Below, one piece after another: positions 32,823-43,918 of a stretch of 64,000 nucleotides of DNA. This DNA is from Bedellia somnulentella. Lineage: Eukaryota > Arthropoda > Insecta > Lepidoptera > Bedelliidae. The position numbers were made by a program, and so were the translations under genes. The stretch's first letter is position 1. Each line of letters begins with the position of its first letter. The stretch is from positions 6,820,001 through 6,884,000 of the forward strand of contig OY755198.1 of the NCBI GenBank assembly GCA_963576735.1. The letters run 5' to 3'. Below the pieces are notes generated by a model. It saw only the letters and a list, made by a program, of their open reading frames with translations. It was not told the DNA's origin and ran no database searches.

Positions 32823-34592
32823 TTAATACTCGTCCCGAGTATTATTGCTTCCATGGTACTTCGCAAGTCGATCGATGTGAACTATTTTCGAAGCCCCTCT
32901 AGGTTGGCGTTGAATTCTGTACGTTACATCGTTTATTCTAGTGACCACCTTGTACGGTCCTTCCCACCTATTTTGTAACTTAGGGGACTTCCCTTTCTGG
33001 TGAGTTGGATTGTGTAACCAGACGAGCATACCCTCTTCGAAACGCGGCGTGTTAGCTTTACGGTCATATCTGGTTTTCATCTTTTCACTAGCATGTAAAC
33101 CATTTTCACGCACTAGGGAATGTACATCTTGCATTCTTTCCCTCAAATCGCTTACATATTCAGTTACACTCTGCGGCTCATCTGGTGACTCTCCTGTCAA
33201 CAAATCTACAGGCAATCGTAGCTCTCTTCCGAAATTGACGAAAGCAGGTGTTTCCTTCGTGCTTTCGTGAACAGCTGACCGGTAAGACAGTAAAAATAAT
33301 GGAATGTGTTTGTCCCAGTCCTTCTGATGTTTTTCAACCATCTTCGCCAACTGTCTCTCCAGTGTTTGGTTGAACCTCTCCACCATTCCATCTGACTGAG
33401 GATGATATGGCGTCGTCCTGGTTTTATGCATTCCAAGTAGTTTGCACACCTCTTGAAATACTTGTGACTCAAAATTTCTTCCCTGGTCAGAGTGTATCTC
33501 CAGGGGCACGCCAAATCGACAGATCACTTCCTCAACCAGTTTTGTAGCCACAGTTATTGCTTCTTGATTGGGTATGGCAAACACTTCAGGCCACTTAGTG
33601 AAGTAATCCATCACCACCATGAAATATTTATTTCCGGACTCTGATTGTGGAAACGGTCCAGCCACATCAACGGCAATCCTCTCCCAGGGAGCTCCCACAT
33701 TGTACAACCGTAATCCCCCTCTACTCCGGGTCTGCGGACCTTTCACCGCGGCACACGTTGTACATTTCCGGCACCAGTCCTGTACGTCGTCCCTACAATG
33801 AAGCCAGTAAAACTTCGCACGAACCTTCTGCAACGTACGATTTACCCCAAGATGCCTGCCCGAAACACCGTCATGTGTTTCCCGCAGTACATCTTTAACC
33901 TTGGCTCTGGGCACGACCAATTGTAGGTGCTCTTCCTTACCGTTGGGTTTCTCCCACCTCCGGTACAGTAGACCATTGATCAGAACCAGGCTGTTCCATT
34001 GCGCCCAGTAAGCTTTCGTACTCACTCCTGTGGACGCTACTTCACTCCAAGCCGGTTGATCGTGTTTTTCCTTCTTCCATTTCATGATGGGTCTGAGGTT
34101 CTCATCTTCTTCTTGGGCCTTCTGCATAGCTTCTGTTTCCCATCCATCCAATGGACAAATTCGAGTCACTTTCACGACCTCCTCCTTCGACTCTTGCTTC
34201 CTGCAATGTTTACAGTCTTCCGGACACGGTCTACGTGAAAGCGCGTCTGCATTGCCATGAGATTTACCACTACGGTGCTCGATAGAAAAGTCATACTCTT
34301 GTAGCTGTTCGATCCATCGAGCTACCTGTCCTTCCGGGTTTTTGAACTGGAGAAGCCATTTCAGTGCAGCATGATCATTGACACAGCCCAATATCACCAA
34401 ACTGTTCCCGTTACAGGCTTGTGAGATGGTCATTGTCGGGGCTTTCTCCTCTCTAGCCAGCACCTGCCCCCCGGTCCTGGCTAATGCTCGTTTCCCTGGA
34501 CATTTGCGGCAGGAGCCTCTGCCTGCCTCTTTTCTTCCTTCCTCAGCGGGCAACTTAATCTCAAATGGCCCCTTTTCCCGCAGCCATAACAA
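32823..34592 (-). pseudogene. Gypsy pol with protease-RT-RNase H deleted; integrase intact
   Basis: A frame of 589 codons overlaps the gag 3' end in the -1 frame. After a gag-overlap leader it starts the protease region (NSLVILGCVN) and then jumps directly into the end of RNase H (HAALKWLLQF, then GNADALSRRPC). Integrase follows in full: an H-x-H and C-x2-C zinc domain (GRHLG...CRKCTTC), a DDE core (VDVAGPF, HSDQGRNFES, GMVERFNQ) and the GPY motif (RWEGPYKVV). The jump removes what are normally about 600 residues. Read from an ATG it would give an unusual leader-integrase protein. Confidence 0.9.
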
Positions 34593-35677
34593 ATCGGTCC
34601 AGTACTCCTTCCGACGGGTGCTTTAATGACTTTGACGTCCTCATTTGCTTCCGCAATCTCACGAAGTCGATGAGTTTGGCGCGTATCCTGGCGGCAAGCT
34701 TCAACTTCTAGAGTGTTCGCCAAGGCATCCTTGAGAGACGTGTGGTGTTGAAGTCTCACCGCTGTTCTCACTTCGATATCTCTGATGCCGTCGACGAATG
34801 CTTGCACCAGGTTCATTTCCACCGTCTTCGGATCTACACTGGGATAGGCCTTGCGGACGAGCTTCTCGATTTCAAGGGCCCACTGCTGAAGTCCCTCTCC
34901 GGAACGCTGGACCCTATCACGCAGCTGAGCGCGGAACACGTGCTCCAGGTGTCGCTCTCCATAGCGAGACTCCAACGCATCCAGCAGGTCCTTGAAACCA
35001 CCACTCGGAGTCGGCAGCGCCTCTATTACTGACAGTGCTTGACCTCGGAGCGCCACCGTCAGTGCAGTCAAACACTGTTCATCAGTCCAACCATTGGCAG
35101 CCGCAACAGTCTGGAACTGATGTCTATACGCCGACCAGGATGTTGTTCCGTCGTAGGGAGGAACCTTCACACGAGGACCATGGACAGCTACTACATTCTC
35201 ACCGGAGACAACCTTGACCGGTCGTGATTCAAGCTGCAGAACCCTTTTCTCCATTCCGCGGAAGTCGGTCTTCATGTCATCGATATCTTTCTCAATAGTG
35301 GTTACCTGCTCCTTCATCTGCTCTACGTCTTTTTCCACAGTAACCACCCGACCACTGACTTCATTGACCGCAGTGAGAACTTGTGAGAACTTAGTTTGCT
35401 GTTCCTCGCGCAACTCACGAACTTCTTGTTTAACACCCTGTACCTCCGAATGTATGTTTTTCAACATTTCAACTATCATCGCCAAGTCAGTATTAGTTGC
35501 GGCCGCCGGCGCCGTTGATGTAGACGGCGCGTTAGTCACCGCGGACGTCTCCTCTGGAATGTCACTCCGAGGGTTCGTGACCGATGACCTCATTTCCGAC
35601 AGCTGTTCACCCTCTGCGGCTTTCTGAGCGCGCGTCTTCATACCCTCTCTTCCGTCTTCCTTCGGCATAACTGGCAT
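34481..35677 (-). CDS. Gypsy Gag
   Basis: 398 residues from the first ATG after the primer-binding site. N-terminal Lys/Arg region, Ala/Thr-rich stretch, a long coiled coil (heptads through VEKDVEQMKEQVTTIEKDID), a capsid-like region (VPPYDGTTSWSAYRHQFQTV) and a CCHC zinc knuckle (CYGCGKRGHLRLSC) close to the C terminus. Compared with the second copy it lacks about 15 residues before the coiled coil. Role: particle assembly and RNA binding. Confidence 0.92.
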   Translation of the reverse strand: MPVMPKEDGREGMKTRAQKAAEGEQLSEMRSSVTNPRSDIPEETSAVTNAPSTSTAPAAATNTDLAMIVEMLKNIHSEVQGVKQEVRELREEQQTKFSQVLTAVNEVSGRVVTVEKDVEQMKEQVTTIEKDIDDMKTDFRGMEKRVLQLESRPVKVVSGENVVAVHGPRVKVPPYDGTTSWSAYRHQFQTVAAANGWTDEQCLTALTVALRGQALSVIEALPTPSGGFKDLLDALESRYGERHLEHVFRAQLRDRVQRSGEGLQQWALEIEKLVRKAYPSVDPKTVEMNLVQAFVDGIRDIEVRTAVRLQHHTSLKDALANTLEVEACRQDTRQTHRLREIAEANEDVKVIKAPVGRSTGPICYGCGKRGHLRLSCPLRKEEKRQAEAPAANVQGNEH

Positions 35678-35703
35678 CTTCAAATCCCACTTCTGACACC
35701 AAT

Positions 35704-36193
35704 TGTTACGTACCGGGTTCTTAATTTGATAAATACCAGTCACACTTTCGTGCAATAAGGTGTAATTATATTTATTGACCAATAACGCACTTTACACAAC
35801 ACAACAAACACTATCGATAATTAACTATCGATACTCGCACTAATTAACAACACTAATTTACTCCGTTATAGTAACACTGTACACACCGTTAAGCTTATTT
35901 CCGTAATCCGTATATCACTGCACTGTCGTATTTAATTTCTTCGCTCTAGTATTTCGCTTGTTCTCGCTTTAGTTCTTCGCACTCGAATAACTCCGTAGCA
36001 CGCGTCGCTCTTTATATATGCCAAATCTCAAATACGCGAATATTACAGAAAGTTCTAGTACCACATTCTCGAAAAGTCGATATTCGAGAAACATCTAGTA
36101 ATTCCTTTTTTTACTTATTAAAATACTAGTAACGCCATCTGTTATCTAGTAGTGGCAAATCCTATCTCCTACTTGCGAACAGATGTCGTAACA
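35704..36193 (-). repeat. 5' LTR of the Gypsy element
   Basis: See the whole-element entry; would drive transcription leftward. Confidence 0.95.
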
Positions 36194-36197
36194 ATAC

Positions 36198-37324
36198 TTT
36201 TGAAGTCCGAAACTTAGTTTTTTCAACTTTTGGTAGGACAGGGTATTTATTTATTATATAATTGTATCCTTATTGATGTTGCTGTACTTTTAGTATTTTG
36301 ACTGATTATTATTTTGATATAGTTTATGATAGGCGCAATACATAGCTTTGTGAACGCAGCCTTATATTCCAATTACTAACAAGACATTTCCCTGTCGTAA
36401 CTATCATCCTGTGAGTTAATTAAGAAAATACCATTTGTTTTTGTATTTTTATAAGATTATGTCTGGTATTAAAGCTTGATGATGCTTATTAATTTATTTT
36501 CTATCGTTTGTTCCAAGAGCTAGTTGTTAAATATATTGCAATGTTCTTAAAAACGTGTTAAAAGTTGGTCTATTGTCAGAAAAGTGTTGCTTACTGGAGG
36601 TAATTTTGTTTTAATTTCATGGAAATAATCATGGCACAGTCTTTATATATGTTAAATTAGTTGATAACAAAGTTAAGTAATATAACTTTAAATAAAAAAT
36701 ATAAAAATATTACAGCTTTTTATTAACATCAATACATTTGCAACGTAACGAATAGGAACTTTTCAAGTGCTGTTTGATGTAGAAAAAAATATTTTCTGGT
36801 CAAATTTTTTATTTAAATGCCGAACTGTTATATTTTTTGCGAAGTTTAATAAATATTCTATAAAACTGTAACGAATTCAACAATGATATTGAATATTTGA
36901 AAACCGGAATTCCGGTTGCGTAGCGGGCCATTTATTTGAAAAACGCCCATGTATAAGATTCTTGTGGCCAGCATCATTAAAATGGTGTTGGTATTAATAA
37001 CACCCACAAAAATACTATTATCAGACAGAGACAACAATAGCTAATCATTTCGTCAAACACAATTTTGACAGAAAAGTTTATATAGAACATTATGTGATCT
37101 CCATATAATTCACTACTCAAAGTGTATTACGCATCACCCACACTCGCCCGCCTTGTCATCGCGTTTGACGCACTCATTAAGCGTGTTGGTGTCAATAGTA
37201 CTACTTTCTTAGTGCAAATTTTAACAAAATTTGAAAAAAAATAAGTGTGTTTTTTGTCAACGAATTCTGACTCTATACGTGATAATTAATCACAATTTTC
37301 ATTGAAAACAGTTCGTTACAATTA
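36198..37324. other. AT-rich spacer
   Basis: No gene or repeat recognised, apart from a GAATTCCGG-type palindrome near 36907. Confidence 0.5.
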
Positions 37325-37565
37325 TACCCTGTACAAATGAATAAAATCTTTCTCAAAATCAAAAGAAAACCAAAATCGCTCACAAGTCGACGCTTTGTTT
37401 GTCACAATTTAAAAGTGTGACATCAACAAAACGGGTTACGCGATAGAGATGACAATAAAGATTTGTATCTCTTTTTAACATATAAGAACTTCAATAAGGG
37501 CTTCTCTTTTTAAAATGGACGACGTAACATCGCTCCGTCTATAGTTATTATAGTCAAAGGCCAGT
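37325..37565 (+). repeat. Dispersed repeat R, copy 1
   Basis: About 235 bp ('tacaaatgaataaaatcttt' to 'acatcgctc') shared in direct orientation with 51648-51885, over 90% alike by eye. No coding. It could be an LTR piece: the second copy abuts a Copia remnant. Confidence 0.75.
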
Positions 37566-37789
37566 GCACTTTTGCTAGAGATGAGTTGTACTAGGTAAAT
37601 TTGATAACAGATACACCTGTTCCTAATCCACATAAGTACCTAATTACCTAACTTTGCAAAATAAATAGTTGCGAAATCTCAAAAAATAATAGTAGTGGCA
37701 TTGAATCGATAATACTCCAGTTCCCTGAGGTATTTTCAAATAAGTTAGGTTGCTATAGGCATCACACAGTTAGTAAGGCTAGAAGAAGG

Positions 37790-38625
37790 TTCGAAACCTA
37801 TTTTCTTCAAAGCATGAACGGTTCCACTTGCTCTGAGAAATAAAGTAGATAACGAACTAAATAAGTTAGTGAATGAGGGTATTTTAATACCAGTTAAGTA
37901 TTCCGAGTAGGCGAGTCCGATTGTGCCGGTACTCAAACCAAACGGAGGGGTAAGGATTTGTGGCGATTTTTCCGTTTCAATCAACAAACAATTGATCTGT
38001 GAACGATATCCATTACCAAAAGTAGAGGTGTTATTTAGTAAACTACTGGTGGTCAACAATTTTCAAAATTAGATCTTTCTAACGCCTACCTACAACTTAA
38101 ATTGTGTGAGGCGTCACCACCGTTAACCGTCATCATAAATACTCACAAAGGCCTTTTTAAATATACGCGGTTAATTTTTGGTTTAAGTACGGCTAGCGCC
38201 ATCTTTCAAAGAACGATAGAAAATACACTATCAGCCAGGCTAGCACGAGCCGTGTTTAATCTAGTTATCGCGCGGGATAAAGCAACCATCTCTTACGCGC
38301 TTACTTAGTATCGTATACTGCCATCTCATTCTAACCGTTATCGTGTCGATAAAATTGCGCTCGTGCTTGCTCTTCAGGTATCGTATCGTATCGTAGACGG
38401 CGTCCTCATGTTCCAGGATGACGTCTTAATCACTGGAAGGGATAGACAGGAACATTTAAACACACTAAGTAAAGTATTGGAACGATTTAAAGATTCAGGT
38501 TTAGTGTTACAACAAGAAAAGTGTAGTTTCTTTCAGGACTCAATTTCGTATTTAGGTTATGTTATTGAAAAAATGGTCTGCATAAATGGCCAGAAAAAAT
38601 TCATGAACATTTTATGCGTAAATGA
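37790..38625 (+). pseudogene. Decayed Ty3/Gypsy reverse transcriptase
   Basis: With frameshifts and stops the plus strand reads RT pieces in order: TVPLALRNKVDNEL, GILIPVKYSE, NGGVRICGDFSVSINKQL, then LFKYTRLIFGLSTASAIFQR, then MFQDDVLITGRD with an altered catalytic box and QEKCSFFQDSISYLGYVIE. About 150 bp of unrelated sequence with AGCACGAGC ends splits it near 38235-38390. A different Gypsy lineage from the neighbours, and much older. Confidence 0.85.
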
Positions 38626-39313
38626 ACACAATTGAATGTTATATACTGACCTGTAATGAAGAATGTTTCTATTCTAAGTACGCCAAGTCGCTTGAAATTT
38701 TGTTTAATAAAACCTGTATGTATACAAATACTCTTGTTTTTATCGTAGTCAAAATTGATTTTGTAAGCCTTCAAAGTTTCGAAAAATATCGAGTCTCACC
38801 ACCACACCAGTCACGTGACGGCTTGTGACGTCATAACACAACACGCTGCGCGGCCACGGCCCGCTTACTATTGTTACGTACCGGGTTCTTAATTTGATAA
38901 ATACCAGTCACACTTTCGTGCAATAAGGTGTAATTATATTTATTGACCAATAACGCACTTTACACAACACAACAAACACTATCGATAATTAACTATCGAT
39001 ACTCGCACTAATTAACAACACAAATTTACTCCGTTATAGTAACACTGTCCACACCGTTAAGCTTATTTCCGTAATCCGTATATCACTGCACTGTCGTATT
39101 TAATTTCTTCGCTCTAGTATTTCGCTTGTTCTCGCTTTAGTTCTTCGCACTCGAATAACTCCGTAGCACGCGTTGCTCTTTATATATGCCAAATCTCAAA
39201 TACGCGAATATTACAGAAAGTTCTAGTACCACATTCTCGAAAAGTCGATATTCGAGAAACATCTAGTAATTCCTTTTTTTACTTATTAAAATACTAGTAA
39301 CGCCATCTGTTCT

Positions 39314-39913
39314 CTAGTAGTGGCAAATCCTATCTCCTACTCGAACCTTCTGCAACGTACGATTTACCCCAAGATGCCCGCCCGAAACACCGTCATGTGT
39401 TTCCCGCAGTACATCTTTAACCTTGGCTCTGGGCACGACCAATTGTAGGTGCTCTTCCTTACCGTTGGGTTTCTCCCACCTCCGGTACAGTAGACCATTG
39501 ATCAGAACCAGGCTGTTCCATTGCGCCCAGTAAGCTTTCGTACTCACTCCTGTGGACGCTACTTCACTCCAAGCCGGTTGATCGTGTTTTTCCTTCTTCC
39601 ATTTCATGATGGGTCTGAGGTTCTCATCTTCTTCTTGGGCCTTCTGCATAGCTTCTGTTTCCCATCCATCCAATGGACAAATTCGAGTCACTTTCACGAC
39701 CTCCTCCTTCGACTCTTGCTTCCGGCAATGTTTACAGTCTTGTGAGATGGTCATTGTCGGGGCTTTCTCCTCTCTAGCCAGCACCTGCCCCCCGGTCCTG
39801 GCTAATGCTCGTTTCCCTGGACGTTTGCGGCAGGAGCCTCTGCCTGCCTCTTTTCTTCCTTCCTCAGCGGGCAACTTAATCTCAAATGGCCCCTTTTCCC
39901 GCAGCCATAACAA
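39314..39913 (-). pseudogene. Gypsy pol remnant
   Basis: Starts as in copy 1, but a different deletion joins the protease leader (TMTISQ) directly to the spacer after RNase H (DCKHCRKQE), and a second deletion runs from the integrase zinc domain (GGHLGVNRTLQKVR) into the LTR. No DDE core remains. Confidence 0.9.
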
Positions 39914-41043
39914 ATCGGTCCAGTACTCCTTCCGACGGGAGCTTTAATGACCTTGACGTCCTCATTTGCTTCCGCAATCTCACGAAGTCGATGAGTTTGG
40001 CGCGTATCCTGGCGGCAAGCTTCAACTTCTAGAGCGTTCGCCAAGGCATCCTTGAGAGACGTGTGGTGTTGAAGTCTCACCGCTGTTCTCACTTCGATAT
40101 CTCTGATGCCGTCGACGAATGCTTGCACCAGGTTCATTTCCACCGTCTTCGGATCTACACTGGGATAGGCCTTGCGGACGAGCTTCTCGATTTCAAGGGC
40201 CCACTGCTGAAGTCCCTCTCCGGAACGCTGGACCCTATCACGCAGCTGAGCGCGGAACACGTGCTCCAGGTGTCGCTCTCCATAGCGAGACTCCAACGCA
40301 TCCAGCAGGTCCTTGAAACCACCACTCGGAGTCGGCAGCGCCTCTATTACTGACAGTGCTTGACCTCGGAGCGCCACCGTCAGTGCAGTCAAACACTGTT
40401 CATCAGTCCAACCATTGGCAGCCGCAACAGTCTGGAACTGATGTCTATACGCCGACCAGGATGTTGTTCCGTCGTAAGGAGGAACCTTCACACGAGGACC
40501 ATGGACAGCTACTACATTCTCACCGGAGACAACCTTGACCGGTCGTGATTCAAGCTGCAGAACCCTTTTCTCCATTCCGCGGAAGTCGGTCTTCATGTCA
40601 TCGATATCTTTCTCAATAGTGGTTACCTGCTCCTTCATCTGCTCTACGTCTTTTTCCACAGTAACCACCCGACCACTGACTTCATTGACCGCAGTGAGAA
40701 CTTGTGAGAACTTAGTTTGCTGTTCCTCGCGCAACTCACGAACTTCTTGTTTCACAACACCCTGTACCTCCGAATGTATGTTTTTTACAACATCCTGTAT
40801 GCTTTGTTGTGCTTCACGCATGCTTTGAAACATTTCAACTATCATCGCCAAGTCAGTATTAGTTGCGGCCGCCGGCGCCGTTGATGTAGACGGCGCGTTA
40901 GTCACCGCGGACGTCTCCTCTGGAATGTCACTCCGAGGGTTCGTGACCGATGACCTCATTTCCGACAGCTGTTCACCCTCTGCGGCTTTCTGAGCGCGTG
41001 TCTTCACACCCTCTCTTCCGTCTTCCTTCGGCATAACTGGCAT
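39802..41043 (-). CDS. Gypsy Gag, second copy
   Basis: 413 residues, same architecture as 34481-35677 but with the extra segment FQSMREAQQSIQDVV before the coiled coil, so this is closer to the full family length. CCHC knuckle intact. Confidence 0.92.
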   Translation of the reverse strand: MPVMPKEDGREGVKTRAQKAAEGEQLSEMRSSVTNPRSDIPEETSAVTNAPSTSTAPAAATNTDLAMIVEMFQSMREAQQSIQDVVKNIHSEVQGVVKQEVRELREEQQTKFSQVLTAVNEVSGRVVTVEKDVEQMKEQVTTIEKDIDDMKTDFRGMEKRVLQLESRPVKVVSGENVVAVHGPRVKVPPYDGTTSWSAYRHQFQTVAAANGWTDEQCLTALTVALRGQALSVIEALPTPSGGFKDLLDALESRYGERHLEHVFRAQLRDRVQRSGEGLQQWALEIEKLVRKAYPSVDPKTVEMNLVQAFVDGIRDIEVRTAVRLQHHTSLKDALANALEVEACRQDTRQTHRLREIAEANEDVKVIKAPVGRSTGPICYGCGKRGHLRLSCPLRKEEKRQAEAPAANVQGNEH

Positions 41044-41384
41044 CTTCAAATCCACTTCTGTCACCACTATCAAGTCGCCAGTAGTTACAGTAGGTAGGTT
41101 CGATTCGAATAGCTTACGCAGTATTTTGTTGTGTTTTATTCCGCATATTTAGTTAATATTTTAATTAAAGAAAATAATATACGATTAATAAAATAGATGA
41201 AGGATTCGAAAAAGGGCAATCGAATAGTCCGTGTAAAATAGATGTATTGTGTTGCGCATTATTTATCAACAAATAGTAATTTCGTTACCGCCAAAATGCG
41301 ATGAAAAAAAATGCAAATGTACAGTTTTGGAAGGAACATAAATATGACAAATTAATAAAATACCATTATCCTAATGTAATATAC
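41044..41384. other. AT-rich spacer
   Basis: Nothing recognised. Confidence 0.4.
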
Positions 41385-42100
41385 ATAAAAGGAGTAGCCA
41401 GAGCTAAAGAATTAATAAAGCTAAAGAAATTTTATAGCCGCTTTTGGAAGTTTAGTGGGGAAAGAATGGTAGTACAAAGGTTATTGGCGTTTGGTCCCCA
41501 ACAGCATCGCCCAAAAATCCATTATAAAGCGCCTAAAAAGTGCGATTCTAAGCCGGAATAGAATCTCGGTAATTATTAAACTCTATAGTGTAGTGCCGGC
41601 TTAGAATTGCACTACCCCATTTTCGTACAAGGTGGCGATCGATAGTCTCTGCCTACCCCAATGGGAACTAACGGCGTGAGAATATGTATGTATGTATGTA
41701 CCCCATTTCTTCCGGTGGGTGTACGTAAGAGGCGACTAACGGTGTTGGGGCTTTTTGGGCGATGCGGTTGGAGACCCATCACCAAAAACCTTTATTTTAC
41801 CATTTTTTCCCCACTTAACTTTCCAAAAGTGGTTGAGGAATTTCTAATTCCTTTGCTCTGGCTTCCCCATCTAGGGATTTATAGCCGTGAGTATGTGTAT
41901 GTATGTATTACACAAAATTGGTGCAAAAAAGAACGCACATTATTCCTCAGCCACATTTGAAAAGTTGAGTGGGGAAAAGATTGTAATACAAAGGTTGTTG
42001 GTGATGGATCTCCAACCGCATCGCCCATAAATCTCTTATAAGCCCCGATACCGTTAGTCGCCTCTTACGTACACCCACTGGAAGAAACAGGGTAATGCTA
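41385..42100. repeat. Cluster of family A and B pieces in both orientations
   Basis: Minus A (about 41390-41560), a plus A start (41586-41630), a plus B tail (41632-41700), a plus A (41705-41910) and a minus A (41935-42098) follow one another. Opposed A copies can pair over about 180 bases when transcribed. Confidence 0.8.
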
Positions 42101-42198
42101 GCATTTAGAAATAACCACTAGATCTAGCAGATCGACTTGCTTTAGATCTAACTAGCGTGTGGTAACATTAACTCAAATCATCAATACATATTTATAAG

Positions 42199-42253
42199 TC
42201 AACACATGATTTCCTTGTAATTTGCATTAGACATTTATAAAACTATTTAAGTA
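42199..42253 (+). repeat. Repeat E, left part (Helitron-filled site)
   Basis: Matches 25590-25645; continues at 46234 after the Helitron. Confidence 0.85.
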
Positions 42254-42879
42254 CTAGTGGATCGGCCCAGCTCCGCACGGGTAGCGTAGTTTTAATAACA
42301 TCTGAGGTTTCTTCAATCACTGCTCAAGATTTATGAAATTAAGGGCCTCCACTCAATGAAACCTGCTCAATGAAACAATCACACTCTAAATAAAATATAT
42401 GTTCAAGTTCAATATCTTTTCTTTAATAATGACGGTTCTCATTCGTTTTCAATAATAATCGACTAAGAAAAAAAATAATTTGTGGGGGGGGGCTTTTTTA
42501 TCGTAAAGTCTGATATTGCTGTCAGAATACTGCATATATGTTATCGATTACGTAATATTTGCGTAGACAACTGAGTAGTCTATCATCTGTATGAATAATT
42601 TTTAGTCTTTTCATCCTAATTATGGAGTTATAAAGCAAAAACCCTAAATTTCAATGTCAATCTGGAGCGGGTCCCTGTGCGGAGATGGAGAACGGGGCGG
42701 CAGATGGCTGTTAGCCTTCATGCGCAGAGCTTGTGTCGAATTTTTCTGTAATAGAGCTGCTTGCCGCTTCCCGCGCTTTTTAGATAATTTATTTTGGTTG
42801 TGCGCAACATAGTCGCTTGTTTTGCTTTACATTATAAGTTTGATAACAATCGTAATATTATCGTTAATTTCACCCTGTT

Positions 42880-43060
42880 TAGATAGTACGAAATGGTCCA
42901 ACGCTTTAGGGGCCATGCGCTGATGATGTGGGCGTGAGTTCAAATCTTCTATCCGGGACATGCTTTTTGTTTATTTCTTTCCTCGTAAAATTATTTTGTT
43001 TCGGTTATGATGATAAATACATGATTAAAAATACTGCGCATAATTCTGTTTTGTGAATAC
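42880..43060 (+). repeat. tRNA-derived SINE-like unit inside the Helitron
   Basis: B-box-like GAGTTCAAATCTT near 42938, then a 'tttgtttatttctttcctcg' body that is echoed at about 43575. Confidence 0.5.
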
Positions 43061-43489
43061 GCTCGTTTTATCCTAATGTTCTGTAAATCCAGCTGAAACA
43101 ATTATTATCTTTTTGCTTTAAATTTATGTGATGTTTTTACATATCTATTTAGTAAGATTAAAAATATTGTTAACCTTATAATAACGTCGGAAAATTAAAT
43201 AAAGGAAACAAACATGTGCAGAAAATCGAAAATTTCCAATTAAACAAAAAAATTTTGAACAACATACATACTCACGGCTATAAATCCCTAAAAGGGAAAA
43301 AATATTAAAAAAAGGTTCGCTAAACAGAGAACTCAGATAATGAATGCAAAATTGTAAGTACAAATTTTTCTACCAATAAAACACTTTAGGCATATTTTAT
43401 ATATTGCACGGAACATAGTCGAAAAGTTTTGCCATATATTATATTGTTCGTTCGCAATCCTAATATAATCGTCAATTTCGACTCTTAGC

Positions 43490-43700
43490 TCTAAGATCGA
43501 AGTGGTGTTACGCGTTAAACGTTTCACGCTCAGTGATGAAGGTACAGAGTTCGATCCTCAACCTTGCTACAGTATTTTAGTTTGTTTTTTATTCGTAAAA
43601 TAAGTATTCTTTTATTTTCTCCTTCGGATCACGATCATTATTAAAAATACCTGCTGCTATTTATTCTGTTTTGTAAATATGCTTGTTACGTTTTACCCTA
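43490..43700 (+). repeat. tRNA-derived SINE-like unit inside the Helitron, second
   Basis: B-box-like GAGTTCGATCCTC near 43545, with the same downstream layout as the unit at 42880 ('attaaaaatac...attctgttttgt'). Confidence 0.5.
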
Positions 43701-43918
43701 TAGCTATGTTCCGTGAATAATCTTACCTTCTAACTTTTCTTTCAAATCTGGGTGTTTTTTTTTATTTATATGATGTGTATTTCACTTCTCCACTTTAGTC
43801 ATATTTCTACTTTTTAAGAAAAAATATATAATTATCTTAATATATGTATTCGAACCGTTCTTCGATCAATTATTTTGATCCATTGTATTTCATTCATGTG
43901 CTATTAATTCTGATTTAG

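Larger units (their letters stand above)
32317..36193 (-). mobile_element. Ty3/Gypsy LTR retrotransposon, internally deleted, complete ends
   Basis: Two 490-bp LTRs (32317-32806, 35704-36193) beginning TGTTACG and ending CGTAACA look identical by eye, with flanking ATAC on both sides (32313-32316, 36194-36197). Next to the 5' LTR, TGGTGTCAGAAGTGGGA is a primer-binding site, complementary to a tRNA 3' end of the Leu type (inferred). Gag and a shortened pol lie between. Protease, all of RT and most of RNase H are deleted, so mobility would need an intact relative. Confidence 0.95.
38872..41043 (-). mobile_element. Second copy of the same Gypsy family, heavily deleted, no 5' LTR
   Basis: The LTR (38872-39340) lacks its last 21 bp, replaced at the junction by mid-integrase sequence. 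Gag is complete; pol is reduced to two pieces. The right LTR is missing: the sequence is homologous only up to the primer-binding site and then diverges. LTR differences from copy 1 are few, so the family is young. Confidence 0.92.

Noticed and set aside
33010..35627. Several plus-strand open frames of 60-137 codons
   Set aside because: All are antisense shadows of the Gypsy gag and pol frames.
34481..35782. Longer Gag starting at 35782
   Set aside because: The extra N-terminal codons read through the LTR and the primer-binding site; the start at 35677 is preferred.
37745..38059. Minus-strand 104-codon frame
   Set aside because: It is antisense to a recognisable plus-strand Gypsy reverse transcriptase.
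41301..41561. 86-codon open frame
   Set aside because: It runs through a family A copy read in the wrong direction.
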